Below are positions 1 through 46,000 of a DNA stretch of 64,000 bases, piece after piece (positions within the stretch are counted from its first letter, which is position 1; the number at the start of each line of letters is the position of its first letter). The notes beneath the pieces were generated by a model. It worked only from the letters and a program-made list of their open reading frames with translations. It did not search any database and was not told the DNA's origin. Where the stretch lies: positions 126,758,183 through 126,822,182 of the forward strand of contig NC_089978.1 in assembly GCF_036417845.1 (NCBI RefSeq), read 5' to 3'. Source of the DNA: Apteryx mantelli (lineage: Eukaryota > Chordata > Aves > Apterygiformes > Apterygidae). The position numbers were made by a program, and so were the translations under genes.

Positions 1-3000
1 TTTAAAGAATTTGTCCTTACAGGGTGAGTGCCTTGGCTTCTTTTTCACTTGGAAAATTGTCAAACATGATGCTTGCAGTATTTCACCATCACGTCCTAGA
101 AAGTTTGTGATAGTTAAAGTAACCTGGAAAGTACAGATCCATTATTTGGTTAGTCAAAGTTCTTGAAACTGCTGCTGTTACTGGTAGTAAGTTACTATCT
201 GGGTCCAGATACTCTGGATCTAGAATTTTTTTCTATACCTGTTTGAAAAGCACACCATTTATTGCGCCTGGAAAATAATCAAAGCCAAACTGCAAGAATG
301 ATTGTTTTGATCAAAGCAATTACAGTGCAGCTTCCAAGCAGTTGTCTGAGCAGTGAGACCTGTAATATTCCATTTAACTTGTCATACCGCTCTCTTGTTT
401 TTTGAGTTGCTTTTCGAATCTGCCTCTGCCAGGTTCATTGGAACACCCAGGACTCCATTCTTTGGGCTCTTGTCTATTCTTAGTTTTACATTGAAAACTA
501 CACTTAAACAAGAAAATGTTTCAGTAACTTCTCCTATCATACTAGTCAAGCAGAATTTTCCATGTGTGAATCTTTCAAGGATAACGTCAGATCATTATTC
601 ATAATTTCCAATATTTCTCTTCCTGAGGTTGTTGTTTACAATACACCTTGGAAGGTCTGACATTGAAATGGGCTTGCTGTGATTTTCTTCATTCTGTCTC
701 CTATACAGTAATGATGGTGTGCATCTTGTCCTTCATTAAAATCAGTTTCACTGCACTACGGTTTTTTCATGGGCCTCTCCTAGCCTACCGTATTAAATGA
801 AGATGATCCTTTTTTTTTTCCTTTGCGTCCAATTCTATTTTCCCCTGTTTCCAAAGAAATTTTAGAATATTTTATTAGTCTGGGGGTTTTCTGACTCCAC
901 AAAACTGAAAAACATTAAGACTTCCAGTCATCTGATACAGTATCATTTTGACTTTGTCGAGTGTTTCTGATGGCTCCTCTGCAGAAAAATGTAGTTCTTA
1001 TTTCTGTATCCCTGCCCTATCTAGAAATGTATTTATTTTTTAATTAGGTGTAGATGTTCTCTTTCGTTCTGGTGGTTTGTTTAAGGGCAATTAAGTTCAG
1101 AGACCATATCACTAGTGGCCAGGAAACTTTGCAACACTAGTTTCTATACAAGCCTTCAAAAAAGAGTCTGAATATGGCTAAACACAGTTCTCATGCATGT
1201 TTGTGTTGGCAGTAATTGGAAGGTAATAAAGGAAAATATTAAGAATGCAGTTCTGCTGTGTTAGTCAGAGATGTGCCAAATAGCTTTGGGTCAATTGAGG
1301 TAGCCCTTAAAATAGGGGATGTGTCCCACCAGCCTGCTGGTAAAGACTTTTTGTAAGAAAAAATATTAATAGTAAACAAAAAGCCTATGCTTTTAAAATT
1401 TCCTTTTAGGTTCTGATGCTTTGCCTGGTTAAGTAGTTTGGTGATTTCAACTACACTTTTCTCCTTTTCAAGTATATTTTGAGCGGTCTCTTTTGGATTA
1501 GATTGTGTCCCACGGCAAAGTAATTTTCAGCCGTGATTTCTCTTGAGGAATATAAATAACAGGAAATGTAATAAAAATACCCTGTAAAGTAAAGGTGAAA
1601 TGTGTAGGATATATGCATTTACCAAACTGTTTTTATAATTTGTGATAGATGGTTTCCTTCAAAAGTTTTTTCATGTGTCTTACAAAAGTTATGAAACAAA
1701 AAAACGAATGTTGCTGTTATTTTATGCAAAGGTCATAGCAAGTAAGTCTTCATACCTTTAGTGTTTAATGTTGCTAGAAGCTTTCAGTAGAGTTATAGAC
1801 ATAAATTCATAATTATCTGCTTATGCTATTATTACCATTATCTACTATTGCTTAATTAGTATTGTCTAATATTGCATTTAGCACCCAAAATGTGCTATCT
1901 GCACACAAGAAAAAATCTGTCTCAAAGAGCTTAGCTTCTGTTAACAACAAGGGTCAAGAGATCAAAACTACAGTGACAGTGGCAGTGCTATTAAGATAGG
2001 AAGGCAAAGATTACAGAAGTAGTACTGCTTTCTCGTGCACTCTTTATTACAAAATATGTATGACATTGCTGTTAAAGTCAGGGTTCATGGGTAAGCAGTT
2101 CCCATTTCCCTTGGCCCTTCTTTGAATCTGATGAGGAGAAAGGCCCTCCAGACAAGCCCATCATTATCTTTTGAGGAAAATGTTCCCTTCTGTTAAACCT
2201 AGTTTTCTTTGCTAGTTGTGGTCACACTGCTATTCAAGCACACTCTGTGCAGAGAAACTCAATAGAGACAGTCCTGCCTGATGGTCTTCTAGCCACCAGC
2301 ATCTCCCCAGCAATTAACCTGAAGTCACAGGACTGTATTAAGCTGTTCCAGTCCTCAGTAATATGATGAAAATCTCTCTTCACCTATTTTCAGTTCTGAA
2401 TTCTTACATTTTCTCCTTTTGCATGATTTGAAAAAATGAAGGCACTGCTACATCTGCCAAAGTTCCATGTGGAATACTGATTTTCTATGGTGGAAAAATC
2501 TGTTCTGCACAGTAATTACTATGAGACAAGTCCATTTAATCTGCTCAAGGACTTTCAGTGTCTTATGCTGTTCAAGAGGATTTGGGAGGTCTGATCTCTC
2601 CCAAGTTTGTAGAATGACATTCTTAGAGAGGTCAGAGGTGTGAGAGATGTTAGCTTGCTGCATATATTGGGTAGCAGAGTTCCTGGCATCTTAGGTGCAT
2701 ATATATAAAGGTGGAATATAGACTGGAGTTTCTCGTGAATAGTGCAGTTTCTCATGAATGTCAAGTCTGGCTAAGAGGTAGACATGGGATAATCATTATA
2801 TAGCTTTTCTATTTCCTTTTAGTAACTGCCCTACATAGAGCAGTTTTTTCCCTCCCTTGTGGCTTGTGTTGAAGCGGATAAGATTGCAGCAAGTATTTCA
2901 TCTTTTTTTCCCCCTACTTTATTTTTGTTTTTCAGCTCTTCCAGCTGACATATTAAAAGGGAGGCTTTATATGGTTTTCTGTGAAGAAAGCCACACCATG

Positions 3001-6000
3001 GCTTTAATATTCAGTTAGATCTGTAAACTCTATCACACCATAACCTCAGTCTAACTTTTCCTTTCTCTCCCTTCCAATTTTCAGTCAACTAGTTACTTTT
3101 GTTTGTCTCCAAAAGTGGTTCCTACTTGTTCTTGTGCTGTTGCAGCCACTGCTGTTGTTTCTGGTTTGAATCTGGCAGAGGAAAGGAGCCTGCAATGTTT
3201 TGGTACCTGTGAAAACATCTACCACAAAGCTGGGAAATTGCCTATGTTTTAATTGAAAAAACTTGCTTTTTAATGTTATTAGTAGGAAGCTCTCCTAATT
3301 GTCTTTAAAAAAATATCTGTGGACCATCCATTAAGCTAAACTTTGAACTCTCCTTTATTACTTTTCTCCAGTTTTGTTTATGTGTTTACACGGGCTGAAA
3401 CCTGCATGCACAGGTTTTAGACATTTATTTAAATTTTGCCAACTGCAGTTTGATCTCTTGCAGAGACCATAGTGGTCCCTAGACCACAGTTTGAAGAACG
3501 CTGCTTGGAAAATATTTAGCCTTCATTTCTTGTTTGGTCATTTATGAAATTAGAGAATTGATGGGTCCAAAATCATAGATTTAAGATTTTGGGGGAAAAG
3601 GACTGTTTCTTACTGTATGTTGCCTGGTGCAACTCATAGTAGTACATACCACCTCTCAAGGACAATGTAATTGTACAAAAATAAGCAAAACTTTTAAAAT
3701 TTTGTTCAAAACCCTCTACTGTCTTGTCCAGCTTGTGATTTTCTGGCTGACAGAGGTGTGTAAATTCAGCTTGCAGAAATCCTTACATATTCGAGTAAGA
3801 TCCAGATATGGTGACAGATCTTTATCTTCTCTACTCACACATGCCTGGGTCATTGCCTTCTGACTCCCTGCAGCTACCCACTTCCACAAAAGCACTTCAC
3901 CTGCTCTGTTTTTGCCCTTTCCTTGTAGCCAACACTGGAGTCAAAAATTTCTAGATCAGAAATCCTAGACAGTGCTCTTCAAATTTCTCTTTTAATTTCA
4001 CATAAAGTCACGTAAACAGACTATTATTACCAAGAAGATTAGACCAAAAATTCCTAGTAAAGCAAAAGAACATGCTATATTGAGCTGTCAGTTATCAAAA
4101 TGATGATAGCTCTAAATAAAGTGTTCCTGCTGTGAAGGAAGCAAGAGAGTTTCTTTGGAGTCTTTTATCTCTAGGCATGTATTAATTTGTACATTGTCCA
4201 AAATGGTGCATCTCCCAGCTATTCCTTCAAAATACCCAATGTATTCTTGAATCTTCATTTACACATCAGTGATTATGCAGAAAGGATGTTCAACTGCTGT
4301 GTTACAGCTTACTGGATAATAGCGATTTTGTCTTTCTTGCTAGATGTGAATACTTCTTACTGTACCACATGCCAAATGTGAATATAGAAAAAAAGAAAAC
4401 TGATTGGGTCCATTTTTTTAAAAACATGTATTTAAATAATTTGAAGTTGATTATGACAAAGATTTTGTGTTCTAGAATTTATTAATTACTTCATTTATTT
4501 AATGTCTCCTGCAATAATGTAATATGAGTGGCTCAAAACAGTCTTGCAGCAATTTTGAATGAATGTTAAGATTACTCCAAATAGACTTTTTAAAGACCAA
4601 ACAAACTGGTGTTTCACTTAGAAATGTCCATGGTTTATCCACAATATATCTGTTCAGCATACCAATGTTTATAATAAGTATTTCCCATAATTTCTAGGGT
4701 TTTCTTTTCTTTTTTAAGGCAATTGCTTGTGTAAGCAGTTTTGAAGTTAAAAATTGTCTTAAGAATGCTCTGGATGGAGAACAGTCACTTGATGCTGCAC
4801 AATGAGGAGTCCACTGAGGCTGTTCAGGTTTTGCAGGAACCAAGAAACAATGAGCAGCAATCCACAGTTTGGATTAAATTATTCTGTCTCGTGTAGGGAC
4901 TTGCAAGAGGAGTTTACAAATTTCCAAGCATGCAAAGAGTGGTATGTTTTTTCTTCAGAAAATTGCTGTTTGGAAGGAATCTCAGCTATGGTACATTCAT
5001 GACCTACTGAGTTATCACTAATAAGTAATCCTTCATGAGTCAAGAGCTGGATGTTTAATTACCCACTTTTGGGATTTTCAGTTCATTCTGTATAGTGTCT
5101 AAGTTAGGTCTTATTTTCTAGACCTATAGCCATTTTGATTCATATTCTATAGATCTGTCTAGCTGATGAAAAAACATGCTATGTTAAGAGAGATTCACTA
5201 CTCATGTGCCCAGAGCATATGAAAAAATCTTCATCTTTTTTATGCCATGTAGCTGGCATGCATGGGACAGTTTATTGCTCACAACTCATGGGTAAGGTAT
5301 GGAGAGGGTGCTGTTGACAGGGGGTGCACATGCTACTACTTGTTGGGGTGCTTTGGCAGGGAGGACATGCAGAGGCAGTGGGTGAGAAACTGTGAGCTGT
5401 CATGGTGCAGGGAGTAACTCTTAAGGGCTGCCAGCCTGGAGCCAGAAAAGCTGAGAAGCTGCTCACTGAGATAGCGGGTGCTGGGAGGCAGAAAACTGAG
5501 TCTGCTCCTAGTTCTGCCATTCATGTAAGATCTTAGCCAAGTCCCATCTCCTCCTCGTAACTCTCCTACTTCATCCATCTCATTTCTTTTTTTGTTACAT
5601 TTTTAGGTTTGCGACTATCTTTCAGTAGGTATTTACCTAGAGCATTTAACTGTGAACACTGCCTAAATTTTAGCTGAGCTGTGGAGTTAGAAACAACCTT
5701 GTCTTGCCTGTCCATCAAAGTTAAACAAGTATCGAGGAGTAGGAGAAGCTTGAGCAGAGGCATCTGGCTTGGATTTTTTTTTTTTCCCAGTCTTGTTCCA
5801 TTTTCTTAGGATTTAGTTCTGTTCCCACAGAATCACAGAACAGTTGGGGTTGGAAGGGACCTCTGGAGATCACCTAGTCCAACCCCCCTGCTCAAGCAGG
5901 GTCACCTACAGCAAGTTGCCAGGATTGTGTCCAGACGGCTTTTGAGTGTCTTTACAGATGGAGACTCCGCAACCTCTCTGGGCAACCTGTTCCAGTGCTC

Positions 6001-6998
6001 AGTCACTCTCATAGTGAAGAAGTTTTTCCTCATGTTCAGATGGAACTTCTTGTGTTTCAGTTTGTGCCCGTTGCCTCGCGTCCTGTTGCTGGGCACCACT
6101 GAGAAGAGTCTGGCCCCATCCTCTTGACACCCTCCCTTCAGATACTTGTACACGTTGATAAGATCTCCTCTCAGCCTTCTCTTCTCCAGGCTAAACAGGC
6201 CCAGCTCCCTCAGCCTTTCCTCATATGAGAGCTGCTCCAGTCCCCTAATCATCTTAGTAGCCCTCTGCTGGACTTGCTCCAGTAGCTCCATGTCTCTCTT
6301 GACACAGTGCTCCAGTTGTGGCCTCACCAGGGCTGAGTAGAGGAAAAAATGCAGTTTCCAGCAAAGTCATGATGAAAAGAGGTCATGAGTTACTGAAGTA
6401 TAGACTGGCGCTGCACGATATTACTATGAAAAAAGTATGAAACTGCCCAATATCTTTTTATTACTTTGTGTATTTAACATTAGTGTATATTCAGGTAATT
6501 GAATCTTTGCCTTGGCTGAACACCGGTCGCAGAAGACATGCTTTGCATTTAGGCACTGACCCTGCCTGTCACTGTTGGTGAGTCTGAGAAGAACTGAATT
6601 GGAGGTTTGTGTTCTTGTGAATGAAAAATTTGCAAGTAAATAGCACTGTGCTTTACTCAGTCTCTCCTTATCAGATTGCTTCTGATGTGAACTGCTCCCT
6701 TTGCCAGAACTGAATTGTGTGTGAGAGAAGACGGAATTAAACCAGTGGTGCATTAAAACAAACATTAATAGCATGTGTGCAAAGAATTGTCAAAATGAAT
6801 GAGAAATTACTTGTTCAGAGAGGCTTTATACAATTAGGAAAAAGAATGTCATAGTGTTTTCAGAGTAACAAACAAGGCCTTTTGGCTCTTTTCTAAGAGG
6901 CCAGTAGCACCAGAGTGTGTGCTGGCAATTTGCTTGCTCCAGACCCTAAAAGAATGCTTAGTTTGCAAAATTTTCATATCCTGTTTTTTACTCCTCAG
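1..6998 (+). other. ABI3BP: ABI3BP intron (5' part cut by window edge)
   Basis: This is AT-rich sequence with no coding exon I can support. The next exon starts in the middle of an FN3 domain, so the first half of that domain must be upstream. I looked for it here, as an acceptor followed by an open FN3-like frame ending one base before a TAT codon, and did not find it, so it most likely lies before position 1. The only recognised element is the CR1 copy at 5829-6345. A moderately GC-richer patch at 5270-5560 has no recognised identity. Confidence 0.55.
5829..6345 (-). mobile_element. CR1 LINE, 5'-truncated 3' end
   Basis: This is a typical avian CR1 non-LTR retrotransposon 3' end inserted in minus orientation. 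Read on the - strand it encodes the C-terminal tail of the CR1 reverse transcriptase ORF: RATKM, then [19 protein letters not shown], then [13 protein letters not shown], then [20 protein letters not shown]. It ends in the TTGGACTAGGTGATCTCCAGAG-type 3' terminus, with a final TCTGTGATTCTGT-like octamer repeat. It is severely 5'-truncated, as most CR1 copies are. Compared with the usual CR1 protein, about 9 residues containing the conserved FWAPQYK segment are missing between EHCV and KRDMELLE, so this copy carries a small internal deletion. The frame between 5902 and 6327 is otherwise open, which suggests modest age. Confidence 0.95.
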
Positions 6999-16712
<9,714 letters not shown>

Positions 16713-18020
16713 ACCTGACATGAACTTGGTAAAGAGGTCCATCACTATCCACCCCTTCCATCTGCCCAGAGCAAGCTCAAAGATGAAAATGTTTATGGTA
16801 TGCCTGTCAGTTAAAGAATTTTGCTAATGTGTAACGGTTTATACAAATCTAATGACAATACTGCATTAATTGTGTAATATCATAGGCTGCTTACTGTAGT
16901 TATCCTGTTTTACAAATTTGTTTTTAGGTTAAAAAAAAAAACAGGTTAAGGACATGGTGTAGGATAATGTATAGGGAAGCTGGCTCCCTATTCTTGAGGT
17001 ATGGTTTATATGGTATTTTAAAAGATACGGTGTGTATATTATTTATCACAGTGTTGTAATAAATGTTTAAGGCACAGTTATGGCAAAGTCAGTCATGGAA
17101 TGCAGTGTGCATTAGTTTTAAATATTCACTGTTTTTTTATTATAATATAAAGTGCTGTAAGCTAGCTGTCCCCATTCATAAATTATAGAATAGAAAAAGA
17201 GTCCAAATCTTTTAATATCCTGCAACCAGTAAACATGAAGAGCTTTCTCCTTAGACATAAAAACAATTCCTGCCAAAAACACAGGTAGGTTTATTGTATG
17301 TACAGCTTTAAATGATCAAGTTAGTTAGTGTGTTTTGGTTTTTTTCCATGTTTGTTTTCAAATGCAAGCTTCAACTCCAGCAAAACAGTATGAGCAGCCT
17401 ATTGCTAAAAAGTTAGAAACATTTGCCTGTTTAGCTTGGCAGGGCTTTAGTTGGTTTGTTTTTCTGTAATTAAAGCAGACAGGTATATATGTACATGAAA
17501 AAAAAATACAACTGGCCTCCACTGCCATGGCTTTTCATTAAAGTGTACTGTTTTCAGAGGTTTAGCCTTAATACTTCAAAAGCCAAATGTATATATAGTG
17601 CAGGAGGATTTGGAAAGCTATACAAAATGTAGAAGAGAGCCCCCTGTATTTAAAACTAAGCTAATAATAATAGTACAGTTTGTTTTATGAAACAGAAAAA
17701 AGTGGTTTGAAAATGTTTGTTGTTTGGGGAAAAAGGAAAAATAGTGATAAATGAACTTTTAAAACTGCTTTTAATTTTGATTAAAATCTCTCCCAAAGCT
17801 ACTTGTTGTATTGCTTGAACATTTATGAACTAAATAAAGAGATGTAGTTTTTTTTTAAAGGTGTTATTCATTACACTATTAATGTATTGAAAAAATATGA
17901 ACAGGAACACTAAGATATATATAGTAGAAATAATCGTTTATAGAAAATGCCTTTAAAGTACATTGCAGGTACACTGTACTACTACTAATAAAATATTTTT
18001 TAATCAATCAAATGTTTTTC
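16713..18020 (+). other. ABI3BP: ABI3BP 3'UTR
   Basis: This is AT-rich sequence after the TAG stop with no further coding content. Three AATAAA signals lie at 17058-17063, 17833-17838 and 17987-17992. The last is followed by a T-rich and GT-rich stretch (18000-18030), the usual arrangement around a cleavage site. The end near 18010-18020 is therefore inferred; earlier signals could give shorter transcripts. Confidence 0.7.
17987..17992 (+). terminator. ABI3BP: ABI3BP distal poly(A) signal AATAAA
   Basis: Canonical hexamer about 1.28 kb after the stop, followed within 15-40 bases by T- and GT-rich sequence. Proximal alternatives lie at 17058-17063 and 17833-17838. Confidence 0.65.
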
Positions 18021-18884
18021 TTAGTGTTGTACATCAAAACAAAAAATTAGTTGCTGTGGTAATTGCTGTTCCAGGAAGCAGTTTCTTCTGGAACAGGCAC
18101 ATGCTGAATTTTTGATGAACACCTGATTTGTCAGGTCTGACAAGATATTAAACAGCAGTAATGACATGTTATTGCTTACTGGATATATTTGCATCTGATG
18201 TGAGAGCAATATTAAGGGTGCTTAAGTTCAGAAATTATTTTTTTACTCCCTTTATTTCTTAATTTATGACAGTTCAAGAAGCTTGCCCCACTTAGTTCAT
18301 TTTTTTTTTATTCCCTACTCTTAGTTTTATATGTTCCTAGAATCCAGAAGATGGAAAATATTAACTCAGAGAATGTTTTGCCCTTTCCTGTTATATGGCC
18401 TATTGAATTTGTTACAGCTCTTGATCTGTTTTTTCTTGGCTCAAAATTGCACTCCCAAGTCTTTCTGGGTGGCAAAGAAGCTGTGGTAAGTTGTTCCTTT
18501 TTAAGAGTTCTTTTTCTCTAGCATAGTTATTTATTTGGCTCAATCTTTTGGGTCAAAACCCAATTCTTCTCCCTCCCTTGTTAAAATGAAATGGTTAAGG
18601 AACCTACAATTTTATGCATTAGTTCTTACTCTTCGGTAACAGAGTTGCTTGGCAATTAATGACAGCTGACAGTGCAAGACTGCCTACTGCACGATTTGTT
18701 CAAAAGTAGGCCGCATTCACAAAATTTCTCCACTTACCTGGACAAAGCAGGTGATGAGACCTAGACCTAGAAGTCTGCCACTTTTCTTAGAACCCTGGTA
18801 TCTGTACACCTACCATGCACACTTGTCTCCTTAACATAGCTTTCTTGTTCTGTATTACCTAAATTTTGAAATCAAAACCAGGCA
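18021..18884. other. Intergenic gap between convergent ABI3BP and TFG
   Basis: About 0.86 kb separates the inferred 3' ends of two convergent genes. I see no gene or named repeat, only AT-rich sequence with a T-run near 18300. The width depends on which poly(A) sites are used. Confidence 0.6.
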
Positions 18885-19367
18885 AATAATATATTCAGGA
18901 TTTTTATTAGCTTTCCATGTGAGCATTACAATTTATAATACATCATATCTACTTTCAACTCCAGAATGAATCTAATTTAGTACATCATATTATTAGTAAA
19001 AACAAGCCTGGTAAGTGGGCTAAATTTCCAACTAGGATTTTAATATCCTTCAAACAAGGCAAGCTAGAATGTCAATCAATCACTTTACAGACATTTAGGT
19101 AGTGTTTCCCAAAACAAAAAAAAGAGGAGAAAAAAAAACAACAAAAAACCCCCAAACCCAACCCCAAATTAAATTAGGAAGCGGATACAATTTAAAGCAG
19201 AGAGAGATTCATTTGGTCATTCCCCCCCCCAGCAGAATTTAATTACCAGCTATAGTTATAAAGGACATTTTGCCTCATTATGGTTTTGGAACCTCAATTA
19301 AAAATACTGGAGTCAGTTGGGATGAAATAGTAGGCGAGAGCCGCTTGCGTTCAGCAGCACCAGGTCC
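18885..19367 (-). other. TFG: TFG 3'UTR
   Basis: AT-rich sequence after the TAA with an A-rich, T-poor stretch near 19110-19160 and a C-run (19221-19230). Its end is inferred from the AATAAA at 18903-18908. Confidence 0.6.
18903..18908 (-). terminator. TFG: TFG poly(A) signal AATAAA (TTTATT on + strand)
   Basis: On the - strand this reads AATAAA about 460 bases after the TFG stop codon, with T/G-rich sequence further downstream (18850-18890). This gives a short 3'UTR of about 480 bases at roughly 18885-19367. Other TTTATT hexamers near 18250 and 18307 could serve longer forms. Confidence 0.6.
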
Positions 19368-42621
<23,254 letters not shown>

Positions 42622-42752
42622 TCTGGCTTCTCCGCGGTCCCACCGGTGGAGGCCGCCCGCCCGAGCCCGGCAACGGCCGCCGCCGCCCGTACGTGGCAGA
42701 GCAGCGAAGGGGCTGGAGCAACGGCTGCAACTGCCGGGCCTGCGCGAGCCGC

Positions 42753-42763
42753 CCGCATGCGCA
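42753..42763. promoter_or_regulatory. NRF1-type site
   Basis: CCGCATGCGCA matches the core of the NRF1 binding motif (YGCGCATGCGCR) with one weaker position. It lies in the CpG island, 32 bases from a perfect second copy. Confidence 0.6.
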
Positions 42764-42794
42764 CTCGAGGCCCCAGCCCGGCCGGCGCCGTAGG

Positions 42795-42804
42795 GCGCAT
42801 GCGC
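42795..42804. promoter_or_regulatory. NRF1 palindromic site GCGCATGCGC
   Basis: This is the perfect palindromic core of the NRF1 consensus. NRF1 commonly drives CpG-island promoters of widely expressed genes. Binding is inferred from the sequence only. Confidence 0.7.
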
Positions 42805-43010
42805 CGACCAGGGCAGTGGGGGCGGGAAGCCGCTTCCCTCCCCGCGCCGACGCGTCGTGGGGCGGGGGCGCGCGCGCAGCCGCACGCGCGGCGGGGCGGG
42901 GCTTTGGCGCCGCCAGGGACTGCGTGGCCGCGCGGGCGGCGGTCGTCGGGGCTGTGAGGGCGGGGGCGGCGCCGTGGCGGCGGGGATGCAGCCCGGCAGC
43001 CTACTCAGGC

Positions 43011-46000
43011 ACTTGCCCCGGCCCCTTGGGGTTGCTGCCTCACTCTTTTCTCCCAGCTAAAAAGGTTTTTGTTTGTTTGTTTTTAGCCAGTATTTACCAA
43101 ATGGACAGGTCTTGGGGCAAAACCTTTCAAAGTGTTGTCACTAAACAGCAAAATGCAGTCATCTGGCTGATGTTCATCGCTGGGGTAAAAACATACCTCT
43201 TCTCATGGCTGCTAGGGTGAGCTACGGGTCATACCGGCTGCAACAAAAATGGGGTGGTATGTCCAGCTCCTGCCGAAACGCAAGAGATGTGGCTCAAGCA
43301 GCATAAAATGATTTTTTTCAGACAGAGCGCAGTAACAGGACTGTTTGAAAATGCAAGCTTGTATCCTCCTAGACTGGTGGCACTGAGATGAAAAACCAGT
43401 CATTAAATTACACAATGCTTGTCATGCACAGCCACCCGCACAGAGAGAGCCTGTCTGCCTACTTCATCCACGAATAATCATGGCCCTGACATGAGTATTT
43501 ATTCATGTAGGTATTCTCTGCTATTCCCCCACCCTCCTGCCTTCTTTTAGGAGCTTGCCTACTTAGGAAGGAAAACCACAAATCTAAAAAATATACCTGA
43601 CTTCCTGAGTTTTCTCTGGTGAAGATGTGAGACTGGACTCCTCGGGTTCAAAAATCAAGCTTAAGGGTACTTCTCAAAGAACAGCCAGAATTGGATTTTC
43701 TGTTGTTCCAGGGCATTTGGGATTTCTACTGCCTTTCTTCATTTGTGGGTGCAAAGTTACACATGTTCGTACAAATGACAGAAATACCTATGCAGGTCTA
43801 AGTAAAGCATAACTGTAGTTATTTGTTTCCTGGTGTTAGAGGTCGGTTCCACTAAGAAAAAAGCCTCTGAGAAGACACCTTGTTGTTTAGTGGTCTGAAA
43901 AGCAAAGCTCACAAATTGCAATTTCTGATGGGGCAAGAACAAAAAGCTGTAAGAGTTTGATTTTGTAGTCTGCTAAGTCTCTGTCTAGCAGACTCTAATA
44001 ACAAGTGCAACTAGCAATAAGCAGACATTACTCACACAGAAATGGAAACAGAGGAGAAAAGAGTTGGATATGTTTTTAATTCTAAATATTTTTAGGAGGA
44101 GGAAGGGATCAGTTAAGGAGGCTTCCTTTGCTAAATGTTAGAAAATATTTAGAAATAATTTTGGCATTTCCAAAGGCAAAAAATAGATTATCTCATTGCT
44201 TCTAAAAGTGTAGGAAAGAGGTCTGGAGAACAGGACTTTTCCATCAGTTACACACGCAGGCTCTGCATCTCATATTTCATACCTTTGGACTGATGATTCA
44301 GTCCTTCTTCTTATTCAAGCAGTCCTTTATTCAAGCAGAACTTCCAATATGCTAACAAGAAGAAACTTCATGATCCTTAAAGTCCACATATCACAAAGAA
44401 TACCAAAGTTCACTGCATTATTAAGATCAATATATTCCACGCGTAGATAAGAACTGAACTATTGTTCTTATACTGCCAAGCATATAACCTGAAAAAGATT
44501 ATTTTGCTTTGTTCCCTTTTTGAAATTAGGATTCCTTAGATGCAAAAGCCCACAAAAATTGATATTTTCCATTTTCTTTGAAGGTGAAAATGTTTTCTTT
44601 TAGGTCAGACGTGCTCAGTGTTCACTTTAACAGAATTTTTTAACATCTCAAATACTTAGAGACAGGATGTTTAGTTTTATTAGTAAAAAGTCAATACTTT
44701 GCCAGTTCGATATTGTACAAATTCTCCTTGATTTTTTGCTTGATTTTTGGTCTATAAAGATAAGATATTGGTTTAAAAAAAGTCTGTGCTCAAAATTAGG
44801 CAGGAGGTGCTTTACACAATACTCCTTTCTTTGTGGAAAAAAAAATCAAACCTAGAAAATATTATCACTCCTTAAAGGAACCATCATCACAGTATCCAGC
44901 TGTCTTTTAAAATGAGATCAAATATCCTAAACCACACTATAGTTTCTAAAATACTCTTCTTCGATAAAATTAAAGGAATTGACAAAGGTAAATATTACAG
45001 ACCTAATTTACAAATAAAAAATGGATATTGCATGGAAACATAAACATCCTGTCCAAAAAAAAGTATGACTGAAAACATGCATCATAGCAAAATATGGGAA
45101 ATTACCTTTCCTGGACAATTTTTACTGACATTCTCTGCCATTATCTGAAGCAGTGGTGATGAGCTTCAGCCTTCTATCTGATATAACTGCTCTTTCTGGA
45201 GGCTCATTAATTCTAGAGAACATTTTCTTCTGCTGCATAGAGAATGCGTAGATTTCTAAGAAGTGGAAAATTTTTCAGGACCACTGAAACACTGCCATGA
45301 AGACATTCAGAAAGTCTCACAGTGCCCAGGGTATTCAGAGATTGTATCCCTAAATATTCAGCCATTACATTTGATCAAGTCCGTGACTTTATTTGGAGCA
45401 TCTTGCAAGTTTTCAAAATACACCACATTCATTTTCAGAAAAAAAAAAGACAAAAAAAAAAGAGGGAAATCTGACCATGCTTCTTAAAAACAGACTTTTG
45501 TTTAAACTCCAACATGATGTTCTCGTTTTATAAAAACTGGAGATGGCTAATCATACAAGTATATTTGTTCAGAGTGCAGAATGAAAATTGTTTTTAAAAT
45601 ATTACCTGTCTAAATTTCTTAGTCTTTTTTCTCGCACAGGAGAGAATGGGATGGGTCAATGTAATTATTCTCATTTTTGTTAGGCAGGAACCAACTACAG
45701 TGGATCTTAGTGCTTTGCTCAAAGACACAAAGCGAGAAGAGCTGCTTGCTCTTCACACACCACTTTGTGCTCAAGCCACCATACAACACTTCCTTTCATC
45801 AAGATACTCTGCTGTTTCTTCCTTATTCATCACTTCAACATCCAGAAACTCTTCTCCTGCTCCCTTTAACATTGCTTTCAACTTCTTCATGCTGTATTAT
45901 ATTAATAAATGATGGACTGAGAACAGGATTTTTAATATTTATTTATAGCCTAAGTTTAGAAACCAACGTCTAATGCCAAAGACAAGTGGCTCCTCTCCCT

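Larger units (their letters stand above)
42622..42810 (-). other. TFG: Candidate non-coding first exon of TFG
   Basis: TFG needs an upstream 5'UTR exon because its coding-start exon has a splice acceptor. On the - strand the best donor in the CpG island is CCAGA|gtaaga, with GT at 42621-42620. The upstream limit is not determined; NRF1-type sites at 42753-42804 suggest transcription starts nearby. The sequence gives no proof of the exon itself. Confidence 0.35.
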
